Origin: Avena insularis
Lineage: Eukaryota > Streptophyta > Magnoliopsida > Poales > Poaceae
Direction: 5' to 3'
NCBI GenBank assembly: GCA_023614405.1
Contig: CM042697.1
Location: forward strand, 191,517,189 to 191,581,188
Length of the DNA: 64,000 bases
The translations under genes and the position numbers were made by a program. Below are positions 34,542 to 47,954 of this stretch, piece after piece (position 1 is the first letter of the stretch; every line of letters begins with the position of its first letter). Below the pieces are notes generated by a model, which was not told the DNA's origin, searched no databases, and saw only the letters and a list, made by a program, of their open reading frames with translations.

Positions 34542-35153
34542 TGTGGCACCCCCGGATTTATGGTCCGGGAATCCCTTTTATGCATACCACCATGATCCCA
34601 TGATCAGTGCATCGTGGACCATAACCGACAGATATCAAAGGGTACATCCATTACAACATCGATTACAACAATACTTAAATAAATAAACTTACATAATGCC
34701 ACAAAGGGCTCAAGTACATAATAGAAACATAACTTCTACTCGCGGGGAAACCAAGTCAAGCCATAACCCAACAGGGTGCTAGACTCGGAGATACGCCCTA
34801 GCTCGCATAGACGTCAGCTTCTTTCTCGCTCCTCGCTCTTCTGGGAATCTGGCCAAGTTAATAGCCAGGGACAATGCAGGTGAGTACTTTGAATGTACTT
34901 GCAAGACCACCGAGATAAGGTAAACAAGAATAATGCATATCTGGCTGTGGCGAGATAGCTTGACACTACAGTTGTTTTTGAAAAGCCTAAAATGGCATCT
35001 CTATATATTTGTTGAAAAAGAGTTTTGAAAACATGTCTCCTTTCTGAAAACAACCTTTGTAGAAACCGTTTTTAAAACATCTCCGACCATCCCTGGTCAA
35101 AACAAAGCTTTTCGGCATACTTCCCCGTGACCAAGTCACATCATTTTTATTAA
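34368..35153 (+). repeat. Right copy of the 786-bp direct duplication
   Basis: The partner of 30524-31309. It starts exactly at the atatg bordering D's LTR and continues beyond 35153 into the complete LTR of E, so this is the copy that is in its original context on its right side. Confidence 0.88.
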
Positions 35154-38100
35154 TCTCAAACATATCTCAAGGGTACTCCTAGCAATCACCTTTCCAAACG
35201 TCCTTGACCGTGGACACGACTATTCGAATAGATTAGACTCTGTAGAGTTTGTGCACTTTACCCACAAGAATCAATACATCTGCCAGGATACAATCACGGG
35301 CCGCTACACACGGTAAACGGGGGTTCGGATAATCAGACCTAACTTTTCCTTTTGGGTTTGTTCTCCCCGGCAATGAGTATGTGGGCCCCGACCATATTCC
35401 TCCCTTCTGCACTTCTGTATACCCAAACCCGCAGCTTGTAAATATAAAATAACCTCGGTGACTCCACTTCCTTCTCCACTTCAAGCATACCGTCCGCGGG
35501 AGACCCAATTGTTGCACCGGCACTCCTGCCGAGAGGCTCACTCTTGACGAAGCAAGCTGCAGGCCCCAAATCCAAAGATTTTTTGTAGAGCCCGCCTAGA
35601 ATTCTAGGGATTTCTCCCCTTAAGCAAGTACCAGCAACACTGGTTAAAGAGAACAAACTAGGAGCTAACACCCAGCTCCTGGGTTAGTGTGGTTGCACGG
35701 GTAAATTGTTTCGGTAAAGGCGTAGAATATCCCTTCTCTTTCCATTTGCTCAAATCTTCCTCTTTCTCCTCTTCATGATTTTCTTTAGTAAAACATCCAC
35801 TCGGAATTGATTCCTCTTTCCAAGGGTTTTAGTTTGAAAACTTTTTAGCGGGGTAAAACCCAAAATAGTTTTATCTTTAAAAAAACATAGTTTCCTAAGA
35901 GGGAAGATGCTAAGCATCTTAGCCTCGATCTAAAGGGGTAAATGTGGGTGTCAATAAGGGTAAGTGTCCTAATGGACACTCCTTCATAACTTGGAGGAGC
36001 CAAGTTACTCACGTACTTTATTTGAAACAAACCATGCATGTAATCATGAAGTTCATAAACGAGATACAAAACTATTTATAAATGGAGTAGGGCAATAAAG
36101 GAGTTCGGGAATGGTGGCTTGCCTAATTAGTAGCAATATGGCAAGGTTCATGGACTTCCTCTTAAAATACCATAATAATCAATATAAATATGATGGTCCC
36201 TTCTTCTCGTCGTCACACAATCGCGACTATCGCCGTGTTGAGCAAACATGCAAACAAACAATGCACCACAATCAATACAAGCATACAAGTATCAATAACA
36301 TACATCAAAGAAGTAATAAAGACACTACAATACTTCTGTATGTTTTGATGGATTGAGTTTGGAAATATTGAGAAGATCCTAAAGACATTTTGAAGGAGAT
36401 CTATTAGGATTTATAGTCTAGAAACAACTCAATTAGGTGTTTTGTACCAAGGACATATTTTGTATGGTACCATTGTATAGATATGATACCATTAGATAGG
36501 TATTAATAAAATGAAACCAACAAAGGTGGTTTCATTATTTTATCAATTACCAATGATTTATGATGAATTTCCTTGTGATTAAAACTCTAATTTAAGGAAA
36601 TAATTCACGAGAATAGTTATTTACTTGGATGATCAAGTAGTGTTTCATGGACTGATTCACTGAGAGTTGAAATCATTCCAAAATAATTACCAGAATGCCC
36701 TCAGGAAATTCCCAAAGACAGTACTAGATGGTATTTTTCTTTTTCACTAGATTTATTCTACAAAATATTTTTAGGTGACTCCAAAGACACATGTTAGGTA
36801 TTTGAAATACCTTTCTGTAGAAATTGGTATCAACCCTTTTGAGTATACGGAACTAAAGTGGTGAATTTATTGGTGAATAGATCCTCAACAGAAGATTTTA
36901 ATTCACCAAAATTGAATAAAGGCTTAAACAATTGTGGTCTCCTAGATGTTGATAGATACTGGTATGTAAGTATATTGGGAGTTGGAATTATGTCATTAAC
37001 ATCTATGGTTTAACCTAGAGAAATTATTAAAGGCATAAATCTATTATTTTTGTTATTTTTGTTACTGGAAAAATAGGAAGATTTTTGGGGTGGGGTAAAG
37101 GTGACATGTTAGGTGTACCGTAGTCCCACCTTAGGAAGTTGGAATTTCCCTAATTGGGTTTACCAAACTCCCAGAAGGGAAGAAAAAGTGTAAAGGACAC
37201 TCTTTGGTATTATTTTTATTGTAAAATCCATAGAGAATATCTTTATGCGGAACTTGCTCTACATGATTAAGAAAACCTTAGGGAATCTATATAAATTTAT
37301 ATCAGGACATTTTGAGTGTATTATTATTTTTAAAATGATTTAAACCATCATGTCTTTGATCAGATTTGGGTCAAATTGAATAAACTCAAAATGGACGGCC
37401 CCAAAGCGGGGGACGCCGGGGGATCGCGGCACTGGGCCGTCCCGTTTCTCTCCCATGCATGTGGCAATGTCTAGGGCGCAGCCGGCCCGCTGTAGTGATC
37501 CAGGAGAGGCGAACTGGTATGGAGGCATGGTGGCCGTTGGATTAGAGTGGAACGGACGGCTGGGGCACGTCGTCTTCACAGCGACCAAACGGCAGGGCGG
37601 GAACCCTAGCTACGTTTGAGGGAGGCCAGGGAGCTCACCTAGGGGCCCTCTCAGGAGACGGCGACACTTCAGGGCGACGCGGTGGATGATGGCGAGCTCG
37701 GGGGTGGGCTGCAGCACCAAGTTTTGTGACGAAAGGGATCTCACGTGCTACGGCCCGAGGCGGGAGGGATGGTGCTCATTGGAGATGGCCTAGAGTACGC
37801 GAGCACTTCAACAACGAGGTTATGGGGAGGTTTCTATGGTACGCACTGGTCAGGGGGCGACACATGCAGGGCTTTCGTGCTTGGTCTTGCGGGTGCTCGA
37901 GGGTTGAGCTCTCTCAGACATGCAAGGTCGTGGTGGCAGCTCCCGTGCTCCTGCAAACAAGGGGACAGTACGAGGGGGTAGATCAAAGCAAGCAGAACAC
38001 CATGAGGCCAAGGAGAGAGAAGGGGAGGGGCATGAACCATGACCCCTTTTCATGGATGCTTGCAAGCTCGAGAGGGGATTCCTTCTCTCTCCATGGTGAG

Positions 38101-41100
38101 GGGAGGCAGGGAGGGAGAAGGCGATCCAGTGGGGGAAGTTCTCTGGTATATAGGGGGAGAAGTGAGGGAAGGGAGAGAGAGGTGATGTCCCTGCTCCTTA
38201 TATTTAGAGAGAGGGCAAGGTTCATGGTGAACCATGCCTAGGGAGGCAAGAGGGGGGAGATAGAAACCAGGGGCTGTTTGATGTGGGTTTGGAGGTTGGT
38301 ATAGGGGGTTACTTTGGTCGGCCATGAGGCAAGGGGTGGTGGGTTAGCTGCTGCCTCCTTTAAATCTTGGCTTTGTTAAATGGGCATGTCTCCCTTTCCA
38401 AGCATGTGAGGACAAATGGGAGGGCTAGGGTTTTTCTACAGTGAAGCTACAGTGTGCTTCGACCAAAAGGGAGTGATGTTGCTGGGGAGACTTATTTTAC
38501 AAGATTTGATAAGTGTTGGGGGTGTTTTGGCTCAAGATTTGGGAAGATTGCAAGATTAGCCATTTTAATCATCATGAAGGAAAATTTTTACATTTTGATC
38601 TTAGCAAGATTGGGAGATGGTTATGGTAGAAGGGTATAGCCAGGATATACTTACCCTAATTATTTCGGATTTTTGAGATGATTAAAAGTCCACTTAATCC
38701 CAATTATTCAAAAAGTGCAAAAATGATTTATAGAAGATAACGTGATATTTTTACATTATTCAAGGTGGTATTTTGGTGTGAGATGATCCTAAATACCATA
38801 TCACACCTTGGGTGATTTTATTGGAATTTATTGAGATGGAAAATTATTTTTAATGAATTATTTCTTGTTTCTGCCATTTAAGGAAAAGGGCAAAAAGAAA
38901 ATATAAAACATCTCAAAATATTTATTTTTGAGATGGGAAGATAGAGCTTGATATATAGGCATAAAGTATGCCTTGAGTTGGCAAGGTGGTTTGGAGGAAA
39001 TCAAAGTTTTCTTTACGGAGAAGGTTTTTGAGGATTCTGAAAATAAAGGAACTTAAATAGTTTAATAATCCAAATTATTATGGGAATTATTTGGGGATGA
39101 TAATATCCAAGGTGGATGATGTAAAATTGATTTATGCATCATTTCCAACTTGGTTTTTGGAAGGATTGTGGTGAGAATGGAAGAAACTAGATTTGGGGGG
39201 AATCTAGGGTTTTGATAATTTTATACCACATACACAAGGCTGGATTGGTGAGCTCAGGGCTCACCTTAGTACAAGGGCTATATGGATAGATAGAAAAACT
39301 TATATAGATCAGGATGGTTCCAAGATTTAGGCTTGGTTGTATTTGTGGTGATCTAGAAGTGATGGCAAACATTGTTGAAATCAAGGCTGCCATAGTAGGA
39401 TTGTCATGATGCCTTATAACCCAGGTGATTTTAAGAGGCACAAGGTTCCAATGGAAGCAAGTGAGGTATGGATTGATAGACCATGGTTAGTATATCATAA
39501 CCATGCCAAAAGTTGGTCAAAGGGTAGTAGCATATGGATGTGGGCTTCTGCCAAAGTAGGCATGTTGACTAGATTTGCAGAAAAAGATTATCATGATGTC
39601 TACAAAACCATCATAGATGAGTGGAAGTAGGATGAGTTTATCCAAGGGCAAGGGTGGTCTTTGGTAGTACTAATGATGTATTACAAGATGGTTCAAGTAC
39701 ATTCTCAAGAATGGAACTAGGTTAGGATGGGTGGAGTCTCAAAGATTGAATCTAGATAAGGGTTTCAGACTTAGCCATTTTGGCAGATTTAGGGTTTTAG
39801 ACTAGAATACAAGAGGGAAATTTTTGAGGGAGTGGCAAGGGTTTATCCTCTTCATCAAGGGGTTGATATTGAGGTGTAGATTGATTATAGGGTGTCCATG
39901 CTTGTATTTTATCTCTAATGATTTGGATGGTAAGTTGGAGATTGATGACCACAAACATAGATTGGGTCCTAGGTCCTAAGCACACACGACAATCAAAAGA
40001 TCAGGGCATTTCATCTAGCTAGTGTCAACACCTAGATTTTTAACCCCAGATGCCCTGTAATGCCATACCTCGCAATCCCAGGATTATCATCTTTGCGAGA
40101 CATAACAGAATTGGTACCATAGTACATCATCCATTACAAACCATAATAAAGGTCTTACAAATAAAAGATCTCATGATCTAGTCTTAATACAATCAACACA
40201 GCAGAAATTAAATGTAGCGGGGCTTCATCTTCAGGATCACAGGCAATGCTGACGATGGGAGATGATCCTAGTTGTCATACACCTCCTACTGTCCATCATC
40301 CTGGTAGTCCTCCTCATAGTCTGGCCATGGGAATAGCCAGGGACAAAGATATGAGTACTCTTTAAGTACTCGCAAATTATCACTAAAAAGTAAAGTAGTT
40401 CGAGTAGGAATCCTAAGCTCTAGGTTTATTTTCAAAAACCCAGGTATATTTCATACTGAGTTCAGAAGTAAAGAAAACTAGTTTAATATTCTATAACACC
40501 TAAGTGGGAACTTAGTTTTCATGTTCACAACCCTATTGTGGTCAAGTCAAAGTCATAGTTCATTTCACAAGTCATTTTGAAAACATCTAACGATGGAACA
40601 ATATGGCCACTCCAACTGTCCATGACCACGGACGCGGCTATTCTAATAGTTTGACACTCTGCAGAGGTGGTACACTTTCACCACAACATTCGATACATCT
40701 GTCAGGGACAACCGTGCATCATCATACTTAGTATGCGGATAATCAATCCTAACCTTTCAATTACACACCCTAGTATAGGAACCTCCCCTATAAGTTTGGC
40801 CTCCCAACCATGACCATCTGTAATCTTGGGTACTGCATAGGTGGACATTCATCACGAGGTAGCCTCAGCTCAACCTCTTCCTCAAGGGAACCCATACTAA
40901 GACATATAAACTTCTAGTCAAGCCCTACCCAACTCAGGTATTGTGGTTGTATGGTAAAATTGGAATGGTATCGCATCCGAACCCAACCATCAGTTTTTAT
41001 AAAGGGTCAAGGCTCATGCCTCAATATTTTTCATCATCAAATCATATTGTGTTCATAACACATGTCAAAAACATTTCAATATAATGACTCCTCATTCCAA

Positions 41101-44100
41101 TGTTTTCATAATCATTTTCACCAAGTATTCCCATCTAAAGTGATCAATTTTTATGCTTAGCACTAGCCACTAAAGTTGAGGGTATTCACTAATGAGGGGT
41201 GCTAATCAGGTGTAACTATCCAACTCTAGTTTTATGCCTTTTGATGACATATAGTTATAACTACTTAGGCTTAGTATTATACTCTTTATGCTACCTATAG
41301 TATCTTTCCCAAAACTCACAAGTCACTAAGTAAAGGTAAAGAACTTTGGTAAAGATAAAAGAATAAAGCTTGCAAGTAAAACTGGGAATTGGTATAATCA
41401 AGGTTGCATAACCAAAGCATGCCTAAAGCATCTTGCATAGGTTATCCTGCATTAGATAGCTTGCATAGGTAGCATGCAAAGTTCTAGCTTGCCTTGATTG
41501 GTGCAGTGGTTGAAGTTTTATTCTTCTTCTTCGTAGTACTCTCCTTGTAGCCCAGGTTAGTACTAACATCTATAAATACACACGAGGTACACAATCACCA
41601 AACAATACTTAACTACCTCTAGTTGGCACACAAAGGTTTACACTTTTATGATCTAGCATCATCACAATCATCACATGAAATGAAGACCTAGTCTTGTCTA
41701 CCTTATTTTAGAAATGTAATTTCTACTCATTGAAAGTACTTAAGATTTAATATTCTCCAATTAAAATAGGGGATCATGTTGACACATGACATCACCACAT
41801 ATTCTAATACTTGGGAATGTGATTTAAAGTGGTGGTCATATTTTATAAAGTTTAACATTATTATTTTATACAATTAAAGTGACTAGAAATGCCTATAGAG
41901 CATTCTTTTAGTACTAGTCCAAGAGCTGCATGTAAACCTAAATATCTTTACATATTCAGATAGATCTTGTCAAATGTGATTTTTGAGAGTTGGAATCAAC
42001 TCATAAGCATTTATGGTTGATTTTTCAAAAATGTTTGAATATGGAGAAGTCTTTGTCTTGTTATTTTTACTATAGGTGATCTATAATTTCAAATGGTTTG
42101 AATCCAACGGGCTTGGATAGATAATTTGAATATATTTCTAAAAAAAATTGGAATCATGCAATTTGGTTTAGTACATCTCCTTGAATTGATTATTGAATCT
42201 ACTAATAGAACTAGGGTTTTGTATTAAAAGAAAAACCTAAATTTGAATTGCTGGCTCGCGTGGGAACGATACTGGGCCGGCCCATCTGCACTGCGCGTGC
42301 AGCGGACTACTAACAGGCTGGTCCCATGCGTCAGCGGCTCTATCTAACCGAAACGGTAAGTTTCAATCTCAGCCCTATGATTATACTAATATTGATAGAG
42401 GTGGTTCGTCGTCTCCGTCACACAGCTTCGACGAGAGACAAACCCTAACGCGGCGGTGGGGGTACACCGTTGCTCACCTGGGCTCCAGCTAGGGTCGACG
42501 ATGGGGGCAAACAATGTTGTAGACGACAACGGTTCGAACGGTGGTCGCGGCGGCTCCAATCGACAACTCCTCTTCTCCTCTGCAGCGGCGGACTCCAGCC
42601 AAATTTCGGCGATGTGGTGCTCGCCATGCTCCGGGGAAGGGTCAGGGGTGGTTCTGAGAGAGAGGGGAGTGAGATGGTGTGGTGAATTGAGGCGGAGGGG
42701 GCCTCTATTTATACACCAGCGAGAGGGGCAGAGCGGCATGGTTTGGCTTCTCCGGCGACGTCGTTGTAGTGAGCTACGGGCATGGCTGAGGGTGCAGGTC
42801 GATGTAGTGCTCCTTGGCGGTCTTCATGCACGTGATGGCGTGACAAGAGGCGGTTGCAAATGGTCAGGAGCGGTCTGTGTTATGTGCAGGAACGGCGGGT
42901 GTTCGATACGACGTATAGTGGTATCGTGTCACGTGGCGGAGAACGGTCGTGTCCAGGGGGGACTGGTGTCGTGGTGAGTGCGGGTATGCATGGAGAGAGC
43001 GAGGCGCGGCGTGTCCACGCGAGCCGGCTGCGGTGTTCTCACATGCTCTCGGCATGGTAGACAAATAAATGGGCGCGGCGTTTCTCGGGTGGTCCACGGC
43101 TAGGCTGCGATCGAGGGATGGACAGGGAGTGGCGATGGTCGGTGGCATGTCTCCTAGACATCATGGACGGGAGCGGGGTTGGCTGCTACGAGTTGTCCAT
43201 GCTCAACCGACATGGACGACTCAGGTGGCGCGGCACTGGTCCAAGTAGTGAAGGGGAGCTGATCCAATGCAATGCTAGGCACTGGGGCTGAGTGAGGGCT
43301 AGTAGTGGTGATAATTGGTAGACAAAGCATTCATCAAGAACAGTAATAGTTTGGCAGCTGTTACTGTGCTCACCAGGTGTTTGATGAAATGGCTGCATGA
43401 ATTCAAAAATTGAATTTTTGGATGAATTTTGGTGAGTCATATTGTCATAAGCTTGGTAGTCTGTGGTTTCTAGGGTTTGCCAAGGGGAAGTGGTTTGGTT
43501 GGTTTTTGAGAAATGTCCATCTTAGTACCTATTAAGGATTCAATTTTTGAATGCCTCTCAAATGGATTTGAAAATAGTTTCTGTAAGTTTGTGAGTTTGC
43601 TTGGATTCGTTGTTACTTGGTCTAGCAAGGGGTGAAAAGAATTGGATTTTTTCTGTTAGAAATATTTTAATAGAGATGCCCTAAGTGGGCTAGTGGTTGA
43701 TTTTGGTAAAATGACCATTTGATCATATGCCTTCTTATTTGAATTTCCTTTTGATTTGTTTTGTTTGGAATTGACCTAGATGATATTGTTTTCATATTTA
43801 AACCAATCCTTATCACTCATAGAAATCAAACATGGCAAATGCAATCATTCATGCATTAATCAAACACACACATGCATTCATATTAACTTTAATAATAAAA
43901 GTTTTTGTTAACCCTAATCTTGGGTGATTAGAACTTGATAATCTTGTTTAACATTTTTGGGATGTTACAGCTAGACAATCAGATGCTACTAAAGTTACAT
44001 CAAGTCTAACTTGAGGTAACATGGGTATTTTGAAGGGGTTGTGATTTTGAAGTAAGATAAGGACCTCTTGGTACTTCTACCAAGATTGGACTAAAAAGGT

Positions 44101-44480
44101 TTAAAGAAATATTTTAAAAACCTAGAGGTAATAATAGTTGAAGTTTTGTCTTGAAAACATAACGAGATTATATATAATTCTCCATAGTTTTTGTAAATGT
44201 AAACTAATAAAATATTTTGTTTTATCAAAGTCCTCTTGGATCAGGTTTGAAATGCCAGAACATTTGAGAATATGAAGGATGATCCAAGACTTCTCTTTTG
44301 TAAAATAGTTTTGGTCACCTAGTGTTGAGGTGAGGATTATATCTTCTAATATACAAGCAATTGCATAAAAACAAGAAAACAATCAGCAGGCATTGCAATA
44401 CTTAACAAGACAAGTTTTTGTTCCCCCTGATTTTAGCCTTTTTGACAAAAGATCAGGGTTGCTGAAATTGGGGTGTTACA
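34542..44480 (-). repeat. 3' LTR of E (contains LL4)
   Basis: About 5.99 kb after removing LL4 and one target duplication. It is colinear with the other LTR at 47035-62964, except that 36319-37526 is absent there. The palindromic core is at 35201-35268. A TATATA word at about 38147-38152 is one possible promoter site. The rest is non-coding as far as I can see. Confidence 0.85.
40023..43969 (-). mobile_element. Solo LTR LL4 of a related long-LTR family
   Basis: 3947 bp; on the minus strand TGTAACATCCC..GGTGTTGACA, with perfect gctag duplications (40018-40022 and 43970-43974). The other LTR of E has the uninterrupted site CTAGCTAGACAATC at about 58424-58437, proving insertion. The start resembles LL1-LL3 and E, but the 3' end differs, so I treat it as a related family. 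A TATAAATA (minus) lies at 42706-42713 and the palindromic core at 40618-40690. No coding domains. Confidence 0.9.
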
Positions 44481-44498
44481 GATCTTACCCCCTTAAAA
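44481..44498 (-). promoter_or_regulatory. Polypurine tract of E
   Basis: On the minus strand TTTTAAGGGGGTAAGATC directly precedes TGTAACACCCC of the 3' LTR; the site for plus-strand priming. It fixes E's orientation together with the PBS. Confidence 0.75.
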
Positions 44499-44499
44499 T

Positions 44500-44516
44500 A
44501 ATCTCGTCCCGAGATT
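44500..44516. repeat. Inverted repeat beside the purine tract of E
   Basis: AATCTCG-TCC-CGAGATT, perfect 7-bp arms. Confidence 0.85.
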
Positions 44517-44664
44517 AGGGAGGAGTAGGATTGGGTGATAACATCCGCTTAAGAATTTCAGCGGTGAATTTATTAAATGTTAACTGGTTTTACAACAAAC
44601 ATGCGTGGTCAGCTATGGGTCAAAATTGAGTGGCTTCGAATTGATCCGTTTATATTAAACAAAT

Positions 44665-44685
44665 GGAAAAGACGTAGTATTTTCC
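44665..44685. repeat. Hairpin unit 1 in E interior
   Basis: GGAAAAGAC-GTA-GTATTTTCC, followed by CCTTAG. One mispaired position. Confidence 0.75.
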
Positions 44686-44990
44686 CCTTAGGATGATTCT
44701 AGGTAGGTTTAGCGTCGACAAGGTCCTTCTTCTTTAGGAGAGACGATGTGTTGAGCCTTCTCCGATCCTTTCTTGCTGAAGTTAGGTTTTCTTCCTTATT
44801 GGTCGTGGAACGCTGGGAGTTTTGGCTGGACGGTCGACCTTGGAGTGGAGGATCTTCCCGAAGTATCCTCTGATTTTGGAGGAGTGCCAATTTGTTGTCC
44901 TTCATACTTGGTCGAGGATTCTAATTTAGGGAGTGGTTATCACCTGTTAAGGATTTGAGGTCGACTCTCTCGGGGTTATTCTGGTTTTAC

Positions 44991-45013
44991 GGGAAAGACG
45001 CAGTCTTTTCCCC
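44991..45013. repeat. Hairpin unit 2 in E interior
   Basis: GGGAAAGAC-GCA-GTCTTTTCCC, followed by CTTAGAG; nearly perfect arms. Confidence 0.8.
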
Positions 45014-45944
45014 TTAGAGCGAGACTAGGAGTTCTTGATGAAGTCGCAGATCTTCTTGGTTGGATATATCTGGAGAATGCTCAACCTTCTTTATTGGATT
45101 TTGTAGGATGAAGTTGGGGATAATCTGGTACTTCTTGTCCGGGATTGGCGATCTTCAGTCGTCATTGCAGATACTACTTATTGAGGGGTGCGAGTATCAC
45201 TCCTTGAGGTAGGAGGTCTATCGGAAAGGGCCGCTACTAGCTTCTAGGTAGTTAGTTCTGAGCTAGTTAGGGGTCCGATAGGTTGGAGGACGTCGCTGGA
45301 GGTTGACGGTCTAGGAACGAGGTCCTTTGGAATGAGGTCGTCCCGTGTTTGGTCTGATGCAACGTCGTGGCTAAAACATGGAGGAGGGGACCTCAGGCTA
45401 GTATACTAGGAAACTGAGTTCTTGCATCTTGTCGCTGTCCTAGGGTTGGGTACCAGCTTTGGTTACTGTAGTTCCTCGGGGGTGTGGGGGATATTTATCT
45501 CTTCGGCTATGAAAGTGAGGGTCATTCCTTCTCCGGGGCCTGCTTCGATGGGTGGATATTCTGGGGGTGGTGACCGAACAATGGGTGGATATTCATAGAG
45601 GGACATTTCTTCATGTTTCCGTCGCGGGGGTTTTGCAGGGTCGGAGGTTCTTTACGTGGGTCTTTAGCAGGGTTAGCAGAGAAAGGGCTTAGCGACGTCT
45701 TCAGAGAACATCCATTCTTTGGATTGCTTTCTACTCTATGAAGAGTAGTATTGGCGGCGTCGGGTAGTCTTGTCGTCTTAAATATGATTGTCTCGGTTTT
45801 GGGAGGATCGCGCAGACTCCTGAGGATTGTGGATGACGTTTGTTTTTTGTTCCTCTAACGACTCTCGAGGTGGTGCTTGGGCCAGGTTCTTGGATTGGAG
45901 ATCTTCCTATATTATCTTCTCGTAAGCGGTATTCAAGATTTGAG

Positions 45945-45963
45945 AGGAAAGACACAGTCTTTC
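45945..45963. repeat. Hairpin unit 3 in E interior
   Basis: GGAAAGAC-ACA-GTCTTTC, followed by TACCTTAGAG. Confidence 0.75.
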
Positions 45964-47017
45964 TACCTTAGAGATTTACTTGAGGTTGTCGAGGATGGGG
46001 TAGATCCTTCATCATGGAGCATTGGCGTGACGCTTGAGTTGAGGTCTTCAAGTGACGCCTTATTGCGACTATCTTGCTATGGTGGTTACCTAACGAAGCT
46101 GTAAGGGGTAGCTCGGGGTAGTTTTAGAAGTTAGCCACACTTCTTCTTGGTTCTTAGTCTAGGGGGAGGCATTTTGGCTTCAGAGGGGTTGTCTTCACTT
46201 GAACAATTTGTGTTGCTTTGGATTGATGACGGAGTATAATCGTTGTCTTTGGGCCTACTGATCTTCAGGATTCTTGGGGCATTTGTTTTATGGCGGGGAC
46301 TTCTCGCTGATTCGACCGAGGGTGGAAAGGGGGCCGTAGTTCCTTTGAGGGCGTTAGAACTAAACCACAAGTAGGGGTTGTCATGGATTTATTTATGTGG
46401 CCATCCTGTAGAGGAGAGGTTTCAATTTATGGGATGATGGGTGTTGGTGTCGGGGTACACCATTAAGGTGGTATAAGTTTTAGGATCGGATGATACGGGG
46501 CGGACAAGCAACACATTCCAAGCATCATATAAGCATATGACAAGCAAACAAGGCGTACCATAGGTACTAAGGGGGTGACTACACACCCTAAGGGAATCCT
46601 ATTTTGAGGATACTTATCCTAAGTATGGACGATATGGGTGTCTTGTCTTCTGTCTTACCATCTGATGTCATCGGTGTCGTACTTGGTCCATTTGGGGCGA
46701 TGAAGGACTCCATTGGTAGGGTGATCTTGTAGTATCTTTCATCGTTGGTAGATTCTTTGGTTTGCTTGTCTTTGCTTCTATTTATCTTGTGATGTCCATC
46801 TTTAGGGTTTTGAAGTTGGGCTCTTTTTTGAAAATGCAACATTTGAAGGTAGACGAGTTATAGATTAATCCATTTTCAAAAAGTTAAGTCAGAGAAGATA
46901 AGATAGGAAATATTTCAAAAAGCTTTTGAGAAAGTAGTTGTCGAAAGTCGGTGTTTTCAGAAATAGGGGTTGTCCTGTCTAACGTCTATGATAACTAAGG
47001 TCTCCTACAGTCAGGAT

Positions 47018-47034
47018 GGCATTGATACCAAGTC
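47018..47034 (-). promoter_or_regulatory. Primer binding site of E
   Basis: On the minus strand, after ..GGTGCCACA, GACTTGGTATCAATGCC: TGGTATCAATGC, one to two bases from the initiator-Met-tRNA consensus. Confidence 0.75.
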
Positions 47035-47954
47035 TGTGGCACCCCAAAATTTATGGTCCGGGAATCCCTTTTATGCATACCACCACGATCCCATGATCAG
47101 TGCATCGTGGATAATAACCAACAGATATAAAAGGGTACATCCATTACAACATCGATTTACTTAATTAAATAAACTTACATAATTCCACAAAAGGCTCAAC
47201 TACATAATAGCAATGAAACTTCTACTCGCGGGGAAACCAAGTCAAGCCATAACCCAACAGGGTTCCCGACTCGGAGATACACCCTAGCTCACATAGACGT
47301 CAGCTTCTTCCTTGCTCCTCGCTCTTCTGGGATTCTGGCCAAGTTAATAGCCAGGGACAATGCTGGTGAGTACTTTAAATGTACTCGCAAAACCACCGAG
47401 ATAAGGTAAACAAGAATAATGCATATTTGGCTGTGGCGAGATAGCTCTGCACTACAGTTGTTTTTGAAAAGCCTAAAATGGCATATCTATATCTTTGTTG
47501 AAAAAGAGTTTTGAAAACATGTCTACTTTCTGAAAACAACCTTTATAGAAACCCTTTTTAAAATATCTCCGACCATCCCTGGTCAAAACAAAGCTTTTCC
47601 TCATACTTCCCCGTGACCAAGTCATATCATTTTATTCATATGAAACATATCCCTAGGGTACTCCTAGCAATCACCTTTCCAACCATCCTTGTCGTGGACA
47701 CGACTATTCGAATAGATTAGACTCTACAGAGTTTGTGCACTTTACCCACAAGAATCAATACATCCGCCGGGATACAACCACAGCCCTCTACACACGGTAA
47801 ACGAGGGTTCAGATAATCAAACCTAACTTTTCATTTGTCCATCCCTAGCAAAGGCGGCTTTTCCTTTTGGGTTTGTTCTCCCCAGCAACGAGTATGTGGC
47901 CCCCGACCATAGTCCTCCCTTATTCACTTTCGTATACCCAAACCCGCAGCTTGG

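Larger units (their letters stand above)
44481..47034 (-). mobile_element. Non-coding interior of E
   Basis: 2554 bp between purine tract and PBS. Only short unrelated minus-strand frames occur (for example 44699-44905 and 46131-46370), none resembling gag, protease, RT or integrase. Internally repetitive: hairpin-forming GGGAAAGAC..GTCTTTTCC units at 44665, 44991 and 45945, accompanied by recurrent GGAGATCTTCC words. Confidence 0.75.

Noticed and set aside
30524..35153. The two 786-bp copies as LTRs of one element
   Set aside because: They lack TG..CA ends and include BARE RNase H coding sequence, so they are a segmental duplication.
37340..38325. Many overlapping frames in a GC-rich stretch as coding
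   Set aside because: It lies within the LTR of E and recurs at 55900-56650 with frame-breaking indels; no recognisable product.
39406..39630. 75-codon plus-strand ORF (MMPYNPGDFKRHKVPMEASE..) in E's LTR, also present at 57788 in the other LTR
   Set aside because: The second copy has a TGA in the middle, and differences between copies change amino acids freely. It is antisense to E, with no recognisable domain, so it looks like chance open frame rather than a gene.
44481..44498. Plus-strand reading of TTACA|GATCTTACCCCC as an LTR end followed by a primer site
   Set aside because: It matches no usual tRNA primer site. On the minus strand it is a good purine tract, and the opposite side (47018-47034) has an initiator-Met PBS, so E is minus-strand.
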